This document shows positions 9,056-18,452 of a stretch of DNA of 64,000 nt, piece by piece. The stretch spans positions 310,001 through 374,000 of the forward strand of contig NZ_CANMNI010000003.1 in the NCBI RefSeq assembly GCF_947499215.1, written 5' to 3'. The stretch comes from an uncultured Pontibacter sp. Lineage in GTDB: Bacteria; Bacteroidota; Bacteroidia; Cytophagales; Hymenobacteraceae. Under the pieces are notes generated by a model. It was not told where the DNA came from and did no database searches. It was given only the letters and a program-made list of their open reading frames with translations. Position 1 is the stretch's first letter; every line of letters begins with the position of its first letter. Position numbers and translations under genes: made by a program.

Positions 9056-9157
9056 ATGATTTGAATGTAATGCTGTTGTTAGGTGCAGATCATGCTGTCA
9101 GCGTTGCAGCTGAGCAGTACCATCTACGAAAATCAGAAGGGTTGTTATAGGATTGTT

Positions 9158-10093
9158 TTATAAATTAAAGCTCAGGATACTTTTAAGCTTTGAACTAACT
9201 TTGCCCTTGATCAAGTGGTTAAAGTTTTTTGTGTCTGATTCGATATCGCGCACTACGAAACGAGGGTGGCGCAGCGGGAAGGCGATTTCATTTTCCCTGA
9301 TTTGTGCCTTGTTATCGTGAGTGTTAAACGTGTGTGTAGCATCTTCCCCAAAGCCGATATTGCGCACCAAGTTTACCTCCGGCACAATGCAAAGTCCTGA
9401 GTTGCTATACACTGTAAACTCCCACTGGTAATCCCAGATGTCGCCGTTTGAGATGCTGGCGAAAGCTTCTTCGAGCTTACTCAGGCGATAGGTTTCCTCA
9501 AACTTATTCAGGAACAGGCCTTTCAGGTAGCCTTTTGCCTTGAGTTCCGGGTATGCTTTCAGGTTGAAATCGAAAAGCTGCCATGCCCTGCGCCAAGTAG
9601 CCCAGCCCCAAGCATTCACCTTGTTTGAGAAGTAGTAGGAGTAGTCATTGTCTTTACGCCAGCCATTCAGGTAGTTGTTGCCGCTGATGTGCATGATGCG
9701 TGTATCGTTTTTGTACTTTTCCAGAAGCTCTTGGCAGAACCAAAAGAAGCTTTTGGAGGGCACGCAGTCGTCTTCCAGTATAATGCCGGACTCTTCATGC
9801 TCAAAGAACCAGCTGATTGCCGTGGCTGGAGCCACACCGCACTTCAAGTTTTTCTCTTGGAAGAGCGTTTTAACCTCGCACTCCCAGTCTACTTGTTCTA
9901 CTATGCGTCGTGTCTCGGCGCATTTAGCTATATCTGTCTCCACGCCAGGTCTCGGGCCATCGGCGGCTACATAGAGTCGCGATGGTTTTACCTGTCGGAT
10001 ACGGTCGAATACTTGTTGTGTGGTATGAGCTCTATTGAATATTATTAACAGCACAGGTGTGTGCAAAGGGGTGTTCGGAATAGAATTACTCAT
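9158..10093 (-). CDS. GT-A family glycosyltransferase, HlpA-like
   Basis: This is a nucleotide-sugar transferase of the type often annotated in Bacteroidota as 'hemolytic protein HlpA-like'. Motifs: 'PVLLIIFNR' at the N-terminus, 'LYVAADGPRPG', the DxD-like 'GIILEDDCVPS', and 'AWGWATWRRAW', which is typical of this family. I chose the ATG at 10093 (311 aa); an in-frame TTG at 10111 would add six residues. An AGGTATAA word lies just upstream of the start. The gene is in the middle of the minus-strand exopolysaccharide operon. Substrate is unknown. Confidence 0.82.
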   Translation of the reverse strand: MSNSIPNTPLHTPVLLIIFNRAHTTQQVFDRIRQVKPSRLYVAADGPRPGVETDIAKCAETRRIVEQVDWECEVKTLFQEKNLKCGVAPATAISWFFEHEESGIILEDDCVPSKSFFWFCQELLEKYKNDTRIMHISGNNYLNGWRKDNDYSYYFSNKVNAWGWATWRRAWQLFDFNLKAYPELKAKGYLKGLFLNKFEETYRLSKLEEAFASISNGDIWDYQWEFTVYSNSGLCIVPEVNLVRNIGFGEDATHTFNTHDNKAQIRENEIAFPLRHPRFVVRDIESDTKNFNHLIKGKVSSKLKSILSFNL

Positions 10094-10156
10094 AATATTA
10101 AGGTATAACAATATGTTTGTTTTATATACTGAAATCGCCGTCAGAAGTTACTGCTA

Positions 10157-11458
10157 TCAGGCGGCTGTTAGCTTGCGATATTGACCGGTTGCTTTCGCCT
10201 TCCAGCGAGCGGCAAAATCGCGCAGATAACTGGTTGGCTCTACGCCATCTTCCTCCATTACAACAATTGCCCAGCCCAGTATGGCATAATAAAACACTGG
10301 CAGTACATACGAGAAACCATAGAGAAAGCCTGTGCTGATAAAGGCGATCAGGATAATCTGATTCACAGTCATGGCTTTGGAGCGCAGGCCCTTCGCGATT
10401 GCGTAAATAGGCATGATGGAGTAAATGGCAAGTCCGACAAATCCTGTGTAGAAAAGAATATCTACATAAAAACTGTGGAAGTGATGGCCTTGGCCGTCGT
10501 CGAATACAGGCTCGTTGGTGTCGTCGCGCCAGAACTGAATCGGCAGCTCAAAACCTTCGAAGCGCATACCTATTAGCCAGTTTTCCTGTATGAATGGCAG
10601 GTAAGACATCCACTGAATATAGCGCCAGCCTCCTGTTCCCTGTGAATCGAAGTTCTCTATGTCGGAGAAACTGTCCTGTATCTTGGTAATGATCTCCGGG
10701 TTCGTCGAGAATAAGAAAGCGCTACTGGCTATGCCTGCAATCAGTAGTACGATACCGATGGGCAGGAATTTACTCATGAAATTAATCGACAGGCCAGATT
10801 TAAATCTGATAAGCAGGTAATACACGACTAGTAACATCGCGGTGGATATCCACACGGTTCGGTGCTGGAAGAAGACGATGGATACCAAGATGAAAAATGC
10901 GATAAACAAACTTGTCATCTTGCCATGGAAGATGTACTTGCTCAGGAAGTAGATGAAAGGTATAACCAGCATGTACACAGAGGAGGCGTATACTCCCCGC
11001 TCATGTGAGGTAAAGGCCCCTAAACTAAGTTTATCGGGGTGCACTACAACCACACTAAGCCAGAAGCCCCCGAGTATAAACCAAACTACGTGCGAGAACT
11101 TAAGATGAAAATTGCCTTTGTAGAAGGTGTAGACAAAGAAACTGAAGTAAAAAAAGAACAGCTTCTGGAACACGTGCGGGTACACCATGGGGGTGTTATA
11201 GAAGTAGTATGACTCGAACACCATAGCCAGTACATACAGCGTAGTAAGCACGTAGGCCACCCGCATAACAGGCGACATGCGTGTAAAGTAAAGCGAGCTG
11301 TAGATAAAGGAGATGCCCGCCATGCCCTTCATCATCAGATTAAGCAGATTAGCTTGCACTGTGGTGTTTTGGGGTGCAGCCAACTCCGTGAACATGTTGT
11401 CCATTAACATGATCAGGGCAAGGGGGATGATAAATAGGAAAGAGTAATTAATCTTCAT
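10157..11458 (-). CDS. O-antigen ligase/polymerase-like membrane protein (Wzy/WaaL type)
   Basis: This 433-aa polytopic membrane protein has about ten hydrophobic segments and one larger soluble loop (about residues 255-330, with 'GTGGWRYIQWMSYLP' and 'GQGHHFHSFYVDILFYTG'). A loop with an Arg/His-containing motif between late helices is typical of the O-antigen ligase/Wzy superfamily. With a flippase and glycosyltransferases next to it, polymerisation of repeat units in the periplasm is the most likely role. Sequence alone does not separate polymerase from ligase. Confidence 0.75.
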   Translation of the reverse strand: MKINYSFLFIIPLALIMLMDNMFTELAAPQNTTVQANLLNLMMKGMAGISFIYSSLYFTRMSPVMRVAYVLTTLYVLAMVFESYYFYNTPMVYPHVFQKLFFFYFSFFVYTFYKGNFHLKFSHVVWFILGGFWLSVVVVHPDKLSLGAFTSHERGVYASSVYMLVIPFIYFLSKYIFHGKMTSLFIAFFILVSIVFFQHRTVWISTAMLLVVYYLLIRFKSGLSINFMSKFLPIGIVLLIAGIASSAFLFSTNPEIITKIQDSFSDIENFDSQGTGGWRYIQWMSYLPFIQENWLIGMRFEGFELPIQFWRDDTNEPVFDDGQGHHFHSFYVDILFYTGFVGLAIYSIMPIYAIAKGLRSKAMTVNQIILIAFISTGFLYGFSYVLPVFYYAILGWAIVVMEEDGVEPTSYLRDFAARWKAKATGQYRKLTAA

Positions 11459-11487
11459 TTTAAAGGGTTGTCCCTACTTCTTTGATA

Positions 11488-12705
11488 CTATTTGGCAGTA
11501 GGTATGGTGTTACGGTGGAACGCGTCTTCAGGTTTGTACTGTGGGGTGTCAGGCTGGACCGGCCTTCCCATAATCTCACTGTAATAAGCCAGATGCTTAT
11601 CAATGATTACGTCTTCGGAGTAGTTAGCCCGTGCGAACTCACGCCCTTTTTGGGTCAGTTCATCCACCATTTGCTTATCCTCTAGCAGCTGCATGACCGT
11701 GCCGGCGATGTCATCCGGAGAGTTGATGTCGCATAGCAGACCTGCCTTGCCGAAGTCGAGCAGGTCCGGAATGAATCCGCTTTTGCTGCCTCCCACCACC
11801 GGGGTGCCAGCCACCATTGCCTCTAGCGGTACCATGCCAAAAGACTCTTCGCGAGAAGGGTGCAGCAGGATGCGCGCTTTGGCAATGTGCTGGTACACTT
11901 CATCAAAAGGCAAAGGCCCTAGAAACCGCACACCGTCTGTAAGTCCGTTGGCCTCTGCAAACTGGTAAGCCAGCCCGCCCTCTTCCATATCCACGCCGAT
12001 CAGGTGATACTCCACCTCTGGATGCCGGGCCCTGATTTGGGCGAAAGCCTTTAAGGCCGTATCCACGTTTTTGCGGTGGGTGAAGCCCTGCACAGCCGTG
12101 GTGATGTAGTTACCCTTGATGAGCGGGTCAGGTATGTTCTCCTCCAGTTCGCTGGTGTAGAAGTTGTCGATGATACGCGTCTTCTTTTGTGTGCGCCTTA
12201 CTAATTGGTTATAGGTATAGGATGAGTTGGCAATTAAATACTTCGCTTTTGTTACTACGATGGAGTTAATGAGCCAGCGCACCACCCGGAACATATCCGG
12301 AATGTTGAGCAGTATCTGGAAAGCAACGTCGTGAAAACTGACAGCGGTCGGCTTTCCCGTTCTTAGGGCAGCCCATGCGTACTCGTAGGACCAGAAGGCG
12401 CTGATGAAATCGGCTGGGTGCGCCTCCATCATGCGGTGCAGGTCCTTTACCTCATACAGGAAAAAGCGACGGCCGGGCTGCGCCTTCTCTCGGCTGATGC
12501 ACACCTTCAGGTTGCCGCTCTCCAGCACCATCGGTTCGGTTATTTCGGTTGAGTTGGTATAAGCCACCACTTTGAATCCCCGTTTGAGCAGGGCATTGAT
12601 GAAGTGGGAGGTAAGTGGAAAGGCATTGGTGGATGGCAGGTCTGTACCCGCAAGATCCCAATCTAATATCTGTAGATTTACAGGTCCGGCAACTCCTATC
12701 GTCAT
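11488..12705 (-). CDS. Glycosyltransferase family 4
   Basis: This 405-aa GT-B fold enzyme has the C-terminal GT4 nucleotide-sugar site clearly visible as 'LLHPSREESFGMVPLEAMVAGTPVVGG' (the E-x7-E motif), preceded by 'YHLIGVDMEEGG' and 'VRFLGPLPFDEV'. The N-terminal acceptor domain (1-190) is less conserved, as usual. Its location between the flippase and the polymerase genes (47 and 29 bp gaps) assigns it to repeat-unit assembly. Retaining mechanism is known for the family; the sugar is not predictable. Confidence 0.88.
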   Translation of the reverse strand: MTIGVAGPVNLQILDWDLAGTDLPSTNAFPLTSHFINALLKRGFKVVAYTNSTEITEPMVLESGNLKVCISREKAQPGRRFFLYEVKDLHRMMEAHPADFISAFWSYEYAWAALRTGKPTAVSFHDVAFQILLNIPDMFRVVRWLINSIVVTKAKYLIANSSYTYNQLVRRTQKKTRIIDNFYTSELEENIPDPLIKGNYITTAVQGFTHRKNVDTALKAFAQIRARHPEVEYHLIGVDMEEGGLAYQFAEANGLTDGVRFLGPLPFDEVYQHIAKARILLHPSREESFGMVPLEAMVAGTPVVGGSKSGFIPDLLDFGKAGLLCDINSPDDIAGTVMQLLEDKQMVDELTQKGREFARANYSEDVIIDKHLAYYSEIMGRPVQPDTPQYKPEDAFHRNTIPTAK

Positions 12706-12752
12706 GTTGGTCTTCTTCTTAATGGTCTGGGGGCTTGTGTTTTAATTCTTCT

Positions 12753-14288
12753 CTAAGCGCTCTCGGGCTCTTTAACCAGCGTCTTTTTATACTTTGTTAG
12801 CATACGGCCATAGAAGGTGGTAGAGTTTTCCTGCATACCTGTACGGGAGAGTACCATGTGTAGCTGTTCTTTAAGTACAGGATGCGGAAAAAGCAATACC
12901 ATTACAAGGAATACTACAGCACCAATGATCATCTGCGATACCAAGATGGCTAAAAGCGGTATATCCAAGCCACGCAGCAGGTTGCTAGCAAGGTATACGA
13001 CTATAGCCACTGCGGCTCCGATCATCAAGCTAGGTATGTATACGCGCAATTGTTTCCAGTAGCTGATTTCCAGTACTTTGCGCATTAGGGTCTGGTACAT
13101 GCCGATACGCACAAACTCACTTATGAGCAGGGCAAAGCCAAAACCTACCAAGCCATAGTCCCGAAGCAGGTAAAACAGGCTGCTGATCACTACGATCAGG
13201 GTAATGGTGATGACGATTTTCCAGTTGAGCACAGCCTTGGCGTCACACACAATACCGGCGAACATGGTAATAAAACTCAGCGGTATGGCCAAGCTTAGCA
13301 CCTGCAGCACAGGTATGGCCTCTCCCCATTGATCACCTAGCACAATGTATACGATCTCGGGCGCAGCGACCATTATGCCTAGACAAACAGGAATGATCAG
13401 GGTGGCCAGCAGTGTCGTGCTGGAGAGGTAGACCCTCGCCAGTTTTTCGTTATCGGATTGAAGTTGGCTGAACGAGGGGAAAACCACGCGTGACACGGTA
13501 CGGGTGAGGTTGTACATGGGCAGGTTCACGAGCATATAGGCCCGGTTATAGATACCCAGTTTGTAAGCGCCCAGCATCCGGCCGATTAGTAGTGTGGCTA
13601 ACTCGGTGTATATGAATTCAAAAAAACTGATGACAGACATTTTGCTGCCGTAAGCGAGCAGCGCCCTGTAGGCATCCCACCGCACCACCGGCAGCACATT
13701 GTGGCGTGCCATTACGTAGGCGCCCAATGCAACCAGCGCAGACTGCACCAGTGAGGCGTACACTAAGCTCCACACACCATAATCCAGCCAAGCCAGCAGT
13801 ATACCTATACCCAAATAGGATACAACATAGGAAGCCGTCTCTACGATACTCAGTTCTTTAAAGCGCATGTTGCGTTGCAACAGGCTGGTTGCCGTTGCGG
13901 AAAAACCGCCTATGACAAAGGCCAGTGACATCACACGCACGATCGGTACCACTTCGGGCATATCGAAAATCAGCACGGCATAAGGAGCCAGCACCCAAGC
14001 GAGCACCGTAAACACAGCGCCCAGTAGGGCAGAGGAAGTGAAAGCCGCCCTGATGTTCTCGGTGGTAAGCTCCTCTTTCTGGATGATGGCTTGGTTAAGC
14101 CCCAAGTTGGCAAAGTAATAGCCGAATCGAAGTATAACGGCAGACAGGGCCACCAGACCGAAGGCCTCCGGGGCCAACAGGCGGGCCATGGCCGAGGTAT
14201 AGCCGATTTGCATCACGGCATTGGCAATAGTGCCGGCCGAACTCCATTTCAGTCCGCTTACCGCTTTCGATGCTAAATTTTTACTCAT
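12753..14288 (-). CDS. Lipopolysaccharide/exopolysaccharide flippase, WzxC type
   Basis: This 511-aa MOP-superfamily membrane protein has 12 or more hydrophobic segments. The opening 'SKAVSGLKWSS' followed by 'MARLLAPEAFGLVALS' is characteristic of the WzxC branch. Role: moving undecaprenyl-linked repeat units across the inner membrane. It is the first gene after a strong terminator that separates it from wzc, so the assembly genes (wzx to beta-helix) probably have their own transcription start or rely on readthrough. Confidence 0.88.
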   Translation of the reverse strand: MSKNLASKAVSGLKWSSAGTIANAVMQIGYTSAMARLLAPEAFGLVALSAVILRFGYYFANLGLNQAIIQKEELTTENIRAAFTSSALLGAVFTVLAWVLAPYAVLIFDMPEVVPIVRVMSLAFVIGGFSATATSLLQRNMRFKELSIVETASYVVSYLGIGILLAWLDYGVWSLVYASLVQSALVALGAYVMARHNVLPVVRWDAYRALLAYGSKMSVISFFEFIYTELATLLIGRMLGAYKLGIYNRAYMLVNLPMYNLTRTVSRVVFPSFSQLQSDNEKLARVYLSSTTLLATLIIPVCLGIMVAAPEIVYIVLGDQWGEAIPVLQVLSLAIPLSFITMFAGIVCDAKAVLNWKIVITITLIVVISSLFYLLRDYGLVGFGFALLISEFVRIGMYQTLMRKVLEISYWKQLRVYIPSLMIGAAVAIVVYLASNLLRGLDIPLLAILVSQMIIGAVVFLVMVLLFPHPVLKEQLHMVLSRTGMQENSTTFYGRMLTKYKKTLVKEPESA

Positions 14289-14316
14289 TCCCTAAATTCA
14301 GGTAGTCTTGCGCTCT

Positions 14317-14357
14317 TCAAAAAAGGTGCTGCAGGAATCTGCATCCTACAGCACCTT
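14317..14357 (-). terminator. Rho-independent terminator after wzc
   Basis: A 14-bp stem with one mismatch (arms 14323-14336 and 14344-14357; AAGGTGCTG pairs with CAGCACCTT) is followed on the minus strand directly by six T residues. It lies 36 bp after the wzc stop codon and 29 bp before the wzx start. Confidence 0.85.
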
Positions 14358-14392
14358 CTGAAAAATGCGGGTGAATGTTTGAGGCTAGCCTA

Positions 14393-16765
14393 CTAGACGT
14401 AGTAGTAGCTGCCCTTTTTCTTGTATCCGTACTCGTATGTGTTGTTGTAGTCCAAGTCGTTGATCACCATGTAGATGTTCTTCAACTTTTTGGCCGCGTA
14501 CAGCTCGTTCACCTGCTCCAGCATGTCTTTGCTGGTATACTTGTGCTTTACTACATACAAGTTGGTATCCATGTGCTTCATCAGCACGAAGTACTCAGCC
14601 ACAAACCCGATAGGAGGGGTGTCGATCACCACGTAGTCATACTGCTCCTTTAGCTTGGCAATCAGTTCGACCATGCGCTTCTGCTCCAATAGCTTGATGG
14701 CGTTTTCCGGAATCGGACCGCAGGATATGATGTCGAGGTTTTCAATATCGGTTTTCTGGATCACTTCTTCCAGCGGCAGTCCTTGACCTAGGTACGAAGA
14801 CAGGCCGGCGGCGTTGTGCGTGTTAAAGTATTTGCCGAAAGTAGGCTTGCGCATGTCTGACTCGATCAGGATGGTGCGTTTGCCCGACATGGCAATCTCA
14901 CTGCTCAGGTTCACGGAGGTAAAGGTTTTGCCCTCGCCGGATACCGAGGAGGTGATGCCTATTACCTGAAACGGCTTCTCCGACATCAGGTACTGCAAGT
15001 TAATGCGTATGGACCTGAACGACTCGGCTATGGCCGAGCGCGGATTGTTCTTCACAGCCAGTTTATCAGTCTTGGTGCCATGCGCGATCACACCCAAGAA
15101 TGGGATGTTGGTTACGTTGTTCAGATCATTCTTCCCCTGAATGGTGTTATCCACGTTGTCGAGCAACACGATCAAAGCGGCCGGAATGATGAGTCCAAGA
15201 ATGAACGCCAGCATGAAAATCATCTTCGGCTTTACGTTCTGCGGACCAGCACCCCACATCGAGGCCTTGTCTACTATTTTCTTGTCGGTGGTGTTGGTAG
15301 CCAGTGCAATGGCTGCCTCGGCGCGCTTCTCGAGCAGGAAGTCATACTTCTGGCTTACAAAGTCAGCCTGATTCTGCAGGTCCATCAGGTGGCGCTCGTT
15401 TTCCGGCACCTTGGCAATACTAGACTCCAACTGGTTTATACGCCTGTCGGTGTTGGCGATGGATATATCCGTAGAGCGAATCAGGTTGCGGATGTTAGCG
15501 ATAATGGCATTGCGCGTACTCTTGATCTCACTGTCGATTACCTTGATGCGCGGGTTGTCAGCAGTGGCACTCACACTGTAAGAAGCTTTCTGCTGGTTCA
15601 GGCGCGAAAGCTCCGAAAAAAGATTGGCCAAGTTCGGGTTTTGAACGCCAGCCACTGCCGGCGACACAGCCTGCGTAAAGCTTTCGTCGTCTTCGATCTG
15701 GTCGAGCACAGTAACATAGTACTGTTTCTCGGTGCTCAGCTTCGACTTCTCCATCTCCAACTGCGACAGCTTCTCATAGCTGATGTTAGACTGCACGTCA
15801 ATGTTGGCAATGCGGTTGGATGAGCGGAAAGAGGACAGCGCCTGTTTGCTCTGACGAAGGGAGTCTGTAAGACTGGTGATCTGGCTGTCGATAAACTCCA
15901 GTGTTTTCTGTCCGTTCAGGTTCTTCTCCTCCAAGTCGCGGGACACATAAGTATCCATGAGCGTGTTGAGGAAGAGCAGTTCTTTCTCAGGTATAGCCCC
16001 CTTGGTGCTGAGACGCAGCACGCGGGCATCACGCTCAATCGGCTCTACGTGCAGACTGTTGACATAGTGTGCCACTTGGCTATCCATGCTATTGAGCACG
16101 AAATAGTGCTTTTTGGCATCTATTTTATCATCGGGGTTCGCGCGCTCCAGCGTGAAGCTAAGGTACTTGTCCTTGTATGGCTTACCGAACTCCAGTACTT
16201 TAGTGTACTCTATGTCCGGTACGATCTGCTTTACGGTATGCGTACTGTATTCATACAAAGGAGGGGTTTCCGCCTTTACTTTCAGCTCGTACTGCTTATC
16301 GTTAAGCACACGCACCTCCAGCGGAATATCGACCAGTTGCAGTGAACTTGTGTCGAGCCGCACAACGAACGGGGCATTGTCATACTGCTCCTCTTTTACC
16401 AAGTCGAAGCCGGTGTTGAGCCAGTGGTCTGATACTTTGAAGTAAGAAACCGAGAAATCAAGTTTTTTAAGTGTACTGCGCACCATGTCACCAGAGGTGA
16501 GAATACCGATCTCATCCTCTACTTTAATGCCCCTGTTCTGCACGTCGAGCAGATTGAGGAGTTCCTGTGCTTTTTTAGATCCGGTATGCTGATCCCCTAG
16601 CAGCAGGGTTGATTGAAATGCGTAAATACGGGTGGAGCTTTTAACAAACACATAAGCTCCGGCAAGCGCAATCAGTGTGAAAGCCAAGAACAGATACCAC
16701 CTTGCGCGGAACTTGAACAGCCAGCTTCTCAGGTCTATTTCGTGCTCTTTATTTTTTCGTTTCAT
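14393..16765 (-). CDS. Polysaccharide co-polymerase and tyrosine autokinase (Wzc-like)
   Basis: This 790-aa inner-membrane protein controls chain length and export of exopolysaccharide. A Wzz-type domain lies between two transmembrane helices (about 24-42 and 515-537), with a long coiled-coil periplasmic part (about 250-480). The cytoplasmic BY-kinase domain has a Walker A 'SGEGKT' near 610, Walker A' 'ILIESDMRKP' near 636 and Walker B 'VVIDTPP' near 716. The C-terminus is a tyrosine cluster (DYNNTYEYGYKKKGSYYYV), the expected autophosphorylation tail. It starts 7 bp after the wza stop and the pair ends in a strong terminator. No partner phosphatase (Wzb or PHP type) is present in this window. 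Confidence 0.92.
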   Translation of the reverse strand: MKRKNKEHEIDLRSWLFKFRARWYLFLAFTLIALAGAYVFVKSSTRIYAFQSTLLLGDQHTGSKKAQELLNLLDVQNRGIKVEDEIGILTSGDMVRSTLKKLDFSVSYFKVSDHWLNTGFDLVKEEQYDNAPFVVRLDTSSLQLVDIPLEVRVLNDKQYELKVKAETPPLYEYSTHTVKQIVPDIEYTKVLEFGKPYKDKYLSFTLERANPDDKIDAKKHYFVLNSMDSQVAHYVNSLHVEPIERDARVLRLSTKGAIPEKELLFLNTLMDTYVSRDLEEKNLNGQKTLEFIDSQITSLTDSLRQSKQALSSFRSSNRIANIDVQSNISYEKLSQLEMEKSKLSTEKQYYVTVLDQIEDDESFTQAVSPAVAGVQNPNLANLFSELSRLNQQKASYSVSATADNPRIKVIDSEIKSTRNAIIANIRNLIRSTDISIANTDRRINQLESSIAKVPENERHLMDLQNQADFVSQKYDFLLEKRAEAAIALATNTTDKKIVDKASMWGAGPQNVKPKMIFMLAFILGLIIPAALIVLLDNVDNTIQGKNDLNNVTNIPFLGVIAHGTKTDKLAVKNNPRSAIAESFRSIRINLQYLMSEKPFQVIGITSSVSGEGKTFTSVNLSSEIAMSGKRTILIESDMRKPTFGKYFNTHNAAGLSSYLGQGLPLEEVIQKTDIENLDIISCGPIPENAIKLLEQKRMVELIAKLKEQYDYVVIDTPPIGFVAEYFVLMKHMDTNLYVVKHKYTSKDMLEQVNELYAAKKLKNIYMVINDLDYNNTYEYGYKKKGSYYYV

Positions 16766-16772
16766 TGATGGT

Positions 16773-17546
16773 CTACTTAAAATAATTCAGAATTACGACA
16801 GCAGTTGATACAACTCCCAAGGCCAATGAGGCGACATTGAGACCTATCAGGTTATCACGCTTGATCAATTCCTTGGTTGGCTCTACGTACAACACATCAT
16901 TTGGCTGCATGTAGTAATATTTAGACTGTACGAGGTTAGGGTCTTTGAGGTCTATTAGCACCACATCAGAACCGGATGGGGTCTGGCGCACCAGTTTTAC
17001 GTTCTCGCGGCTGGCGCCACGGCTAAGGTCTCCGGCCATGCTAAGGGCTTCCAGAACGGTGGCTCGCTCATTGTAAATGAAGAACTGACCGGGACGATTT
17101 ACCTCACCGAGTACACTCACCCTAAAGCTGATCAGCTTGACAACCACAGTGGCGTCGTTGATATAGCGGGATACGTTGCTTTGGATCAGTTCTTGGGTTT
17201 GCGCAACAGTCAGGCCCGCTACTTTCAGCTTGCCCACGTTAGGCAAGTTCACGAAGCCCTCCTCGTCAATGCTATATCCACTCAGGAACATGGTGCCCGG
17301 GTCGCCAAAACCAAAGGCGCTGGAGGGTGGAATAATATTATAAATGTTGGAAATCTCTGGTTCGTGGCTTTGTACTTTTACTGACAGTACATCATTCATT
17401 TGAAGTTGGTACGGTTTGTAAGTGCTTGGCACTGTAGTCGGGACGTTCTCTTTCAGGTTATCATTCTGAATGTATACGAGCTCCTTTTTGCTCAGGCACG
17501 AAGATGCACTTATCAGTAGGAGTAGGAAGTATACGACTCTTCTCAT
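16773..17546 (-). CDS. Outer membrane polysaccharide export lipoprotein (OPX)
   Basis: This 257-aa Wza-family protein has a lipoprotein signal (lipobox SASSC ending at residue 17), a Poly_export domain with 'YQLQMNDVLSVKV' and 'YSIDEEGFVNLPNVGKLKVAG', an SLBB domain ('FRVSVLGEVNRPGQFFIYNE') and a C-terminal hydrophobic segment (about 235-255). It would form the outer membrane channel that pairs with the Wzc homolog encoded 7 bp downstream. It is shorter than E. coli Wza, as is normal in Bacteroidota. No TAnnTTTG box was found in the 490 bp upstream. Confidence 0.92.
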   Translation of the reverse strand: MRRVVYFLLLLISASSCLSKKELVYIQNDNLKENVPTTVPSTYKPYQLQMNDVLSVKVQSHEPEISNIYNIIPPSSAFGFGDPGTMFLSGYSIDEEGFVNLPNVGKLKVAGLTVAQTQELIQSNVSRYINDATVVVKLISFRVSVLGEVNRPGQFFIYNERATVLEALSMAGDLSRGASRENVKLVRQTPSGSDVVLIDLKDPNLVQSKYYYMQPNDVLYVEPTKELIKRDNLIGLNVASLALGVVSTAVVILNYFK

Positions 17547-18036
17547 GGCTTTTAATTAAGGGTGTTTTGGTTTGTGATGATCGTAAGATTGTCGCGTTCA
17601 GCATATGGCATGCAGACCGCAAACAGAAATACAGCGGATTGCATTATCCAAAAAATTGCATCAGCCATATATACTGCAGGAGTCTCAAAAAGATTCTTAT
17701 TTGACAAAATATTATGCCAATTTAATAGAGGGGAAGCTTTGTGATATTTTCATACTGCTGTAAATCAGTATGTTGCGTTAAGATAAAATAGATGATATTA
17801 AAATCGGGAATTAAGATGTGGGAGTGTATAGAGTGAATGCTTGGTGAATTATTTATATGAATAATGCAATTATAAAACTGACTGGCTATTCATGCGAAGA
17901 TGTGGGAAGGCAAAGAAAAAAGAAGAAGTGCCTAATGTTATACTCCATGAGGGAAGGGCAAAAACAAAACCACCTCTTTTGGCCTAGGCACAAAAGAGGT
18001 GGTTTCCATACATATAGAAAGGGTGATAGTAGCAGA
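17547..18036. other. Intergenic region upstream of the export genes
   Basis: This is 490 bp without a supported gene. It carries the terminator of the DUF1737 gene (17967-18005) and presumably the promoter of the wza-wzc pair, although I could not find a convincing box. The open frame at 17857-18099 on the plus strand overlaps the terminator and is not credible. Confidence 0.6.
17967..18005 (-). terminator. Terminator after the DUF1737 gene
   Basis: A perfect 15-bp stem (AAACCACCTCTTTTG at 17967-17981 pairing with CAAAAGAGGTGGTTT at 17991-18005) has a 9-nt loop. On the minus strand it runs into a T-rich stretch. It starts about 30 bp after the stop codon at 18037. Confidence 0.85.
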
Positions 18037-18249
18037 CTATTCAATCCATTTGGTCCTGCGTTGCCTCGCAGCGACGGGAGCGGACTGGCGGTTCTTTAGT
18101 TTGTCAACGGTTTTACGTACCAACTGCTGGGAGAATCCATTAGAGTGTTCAGTGATTCCACCTTTAAGCTTCCAGCCTTGCGGAAAAAGTACGGCAACTT
18201 CTGTTGCGAGTGTCTCGAGGTTTGGGGCTACTACTATGTTGTATTCCAT
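18037..18249 (-). CDS. DUF1737-like small protein
   Basis: This is a 70-aa protein. The first 50 residues match the pattern of DUF1737: 'YNIVVAPNLETLATEV', then 'FPQGWKLKGGI', then 'FSQQLVRK' (the family usually reads 'L...V...L..GW.L.GG......FYQAM'). The C-terminus is basic. Function is unknown. It is a single-gene unit with its own strong terminator, lying between the exopolysaccharide export genes and the two-component system, with no evident link to either. Confidence 0.65.
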   Translation of the reverse strand: MEYNIVVAPNLETLATEVAVLFPQGWKLKGGITEHSNGFSQQLVRKTVDKLKNRQSAPVAARQRRTKWIE

Positions 18250-18452
18250 CTTTACATTAATAAACTAACTATAGAACTAATATAGCGGATTATAACATAG
18301 GTTGTATGCGAGGGGCTACGGAAAAATTAACATTAGGGTTACATTCGTTTAAAAATTTAGGGTATTATTGAAATGATGCTATAATTAAGCCACTTAAGTT
18401 GATTTTGTATCAATATAATACCAGTTTTAATACAGGCAAGTGCTTCTGGTTA

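Noticed and set aside
17547..18036. JUMPstart/ops element before the polysaccharide export genes
   Set aside because: No GGCGGTAG-like core was found, and such elements are not expected in Bacteroidota.
17857..18099. 80-codon plus-strand open frame
   Set aside because: It runs through the strong terminator hairpin at 17967-18005 and has no recognisable protein features.
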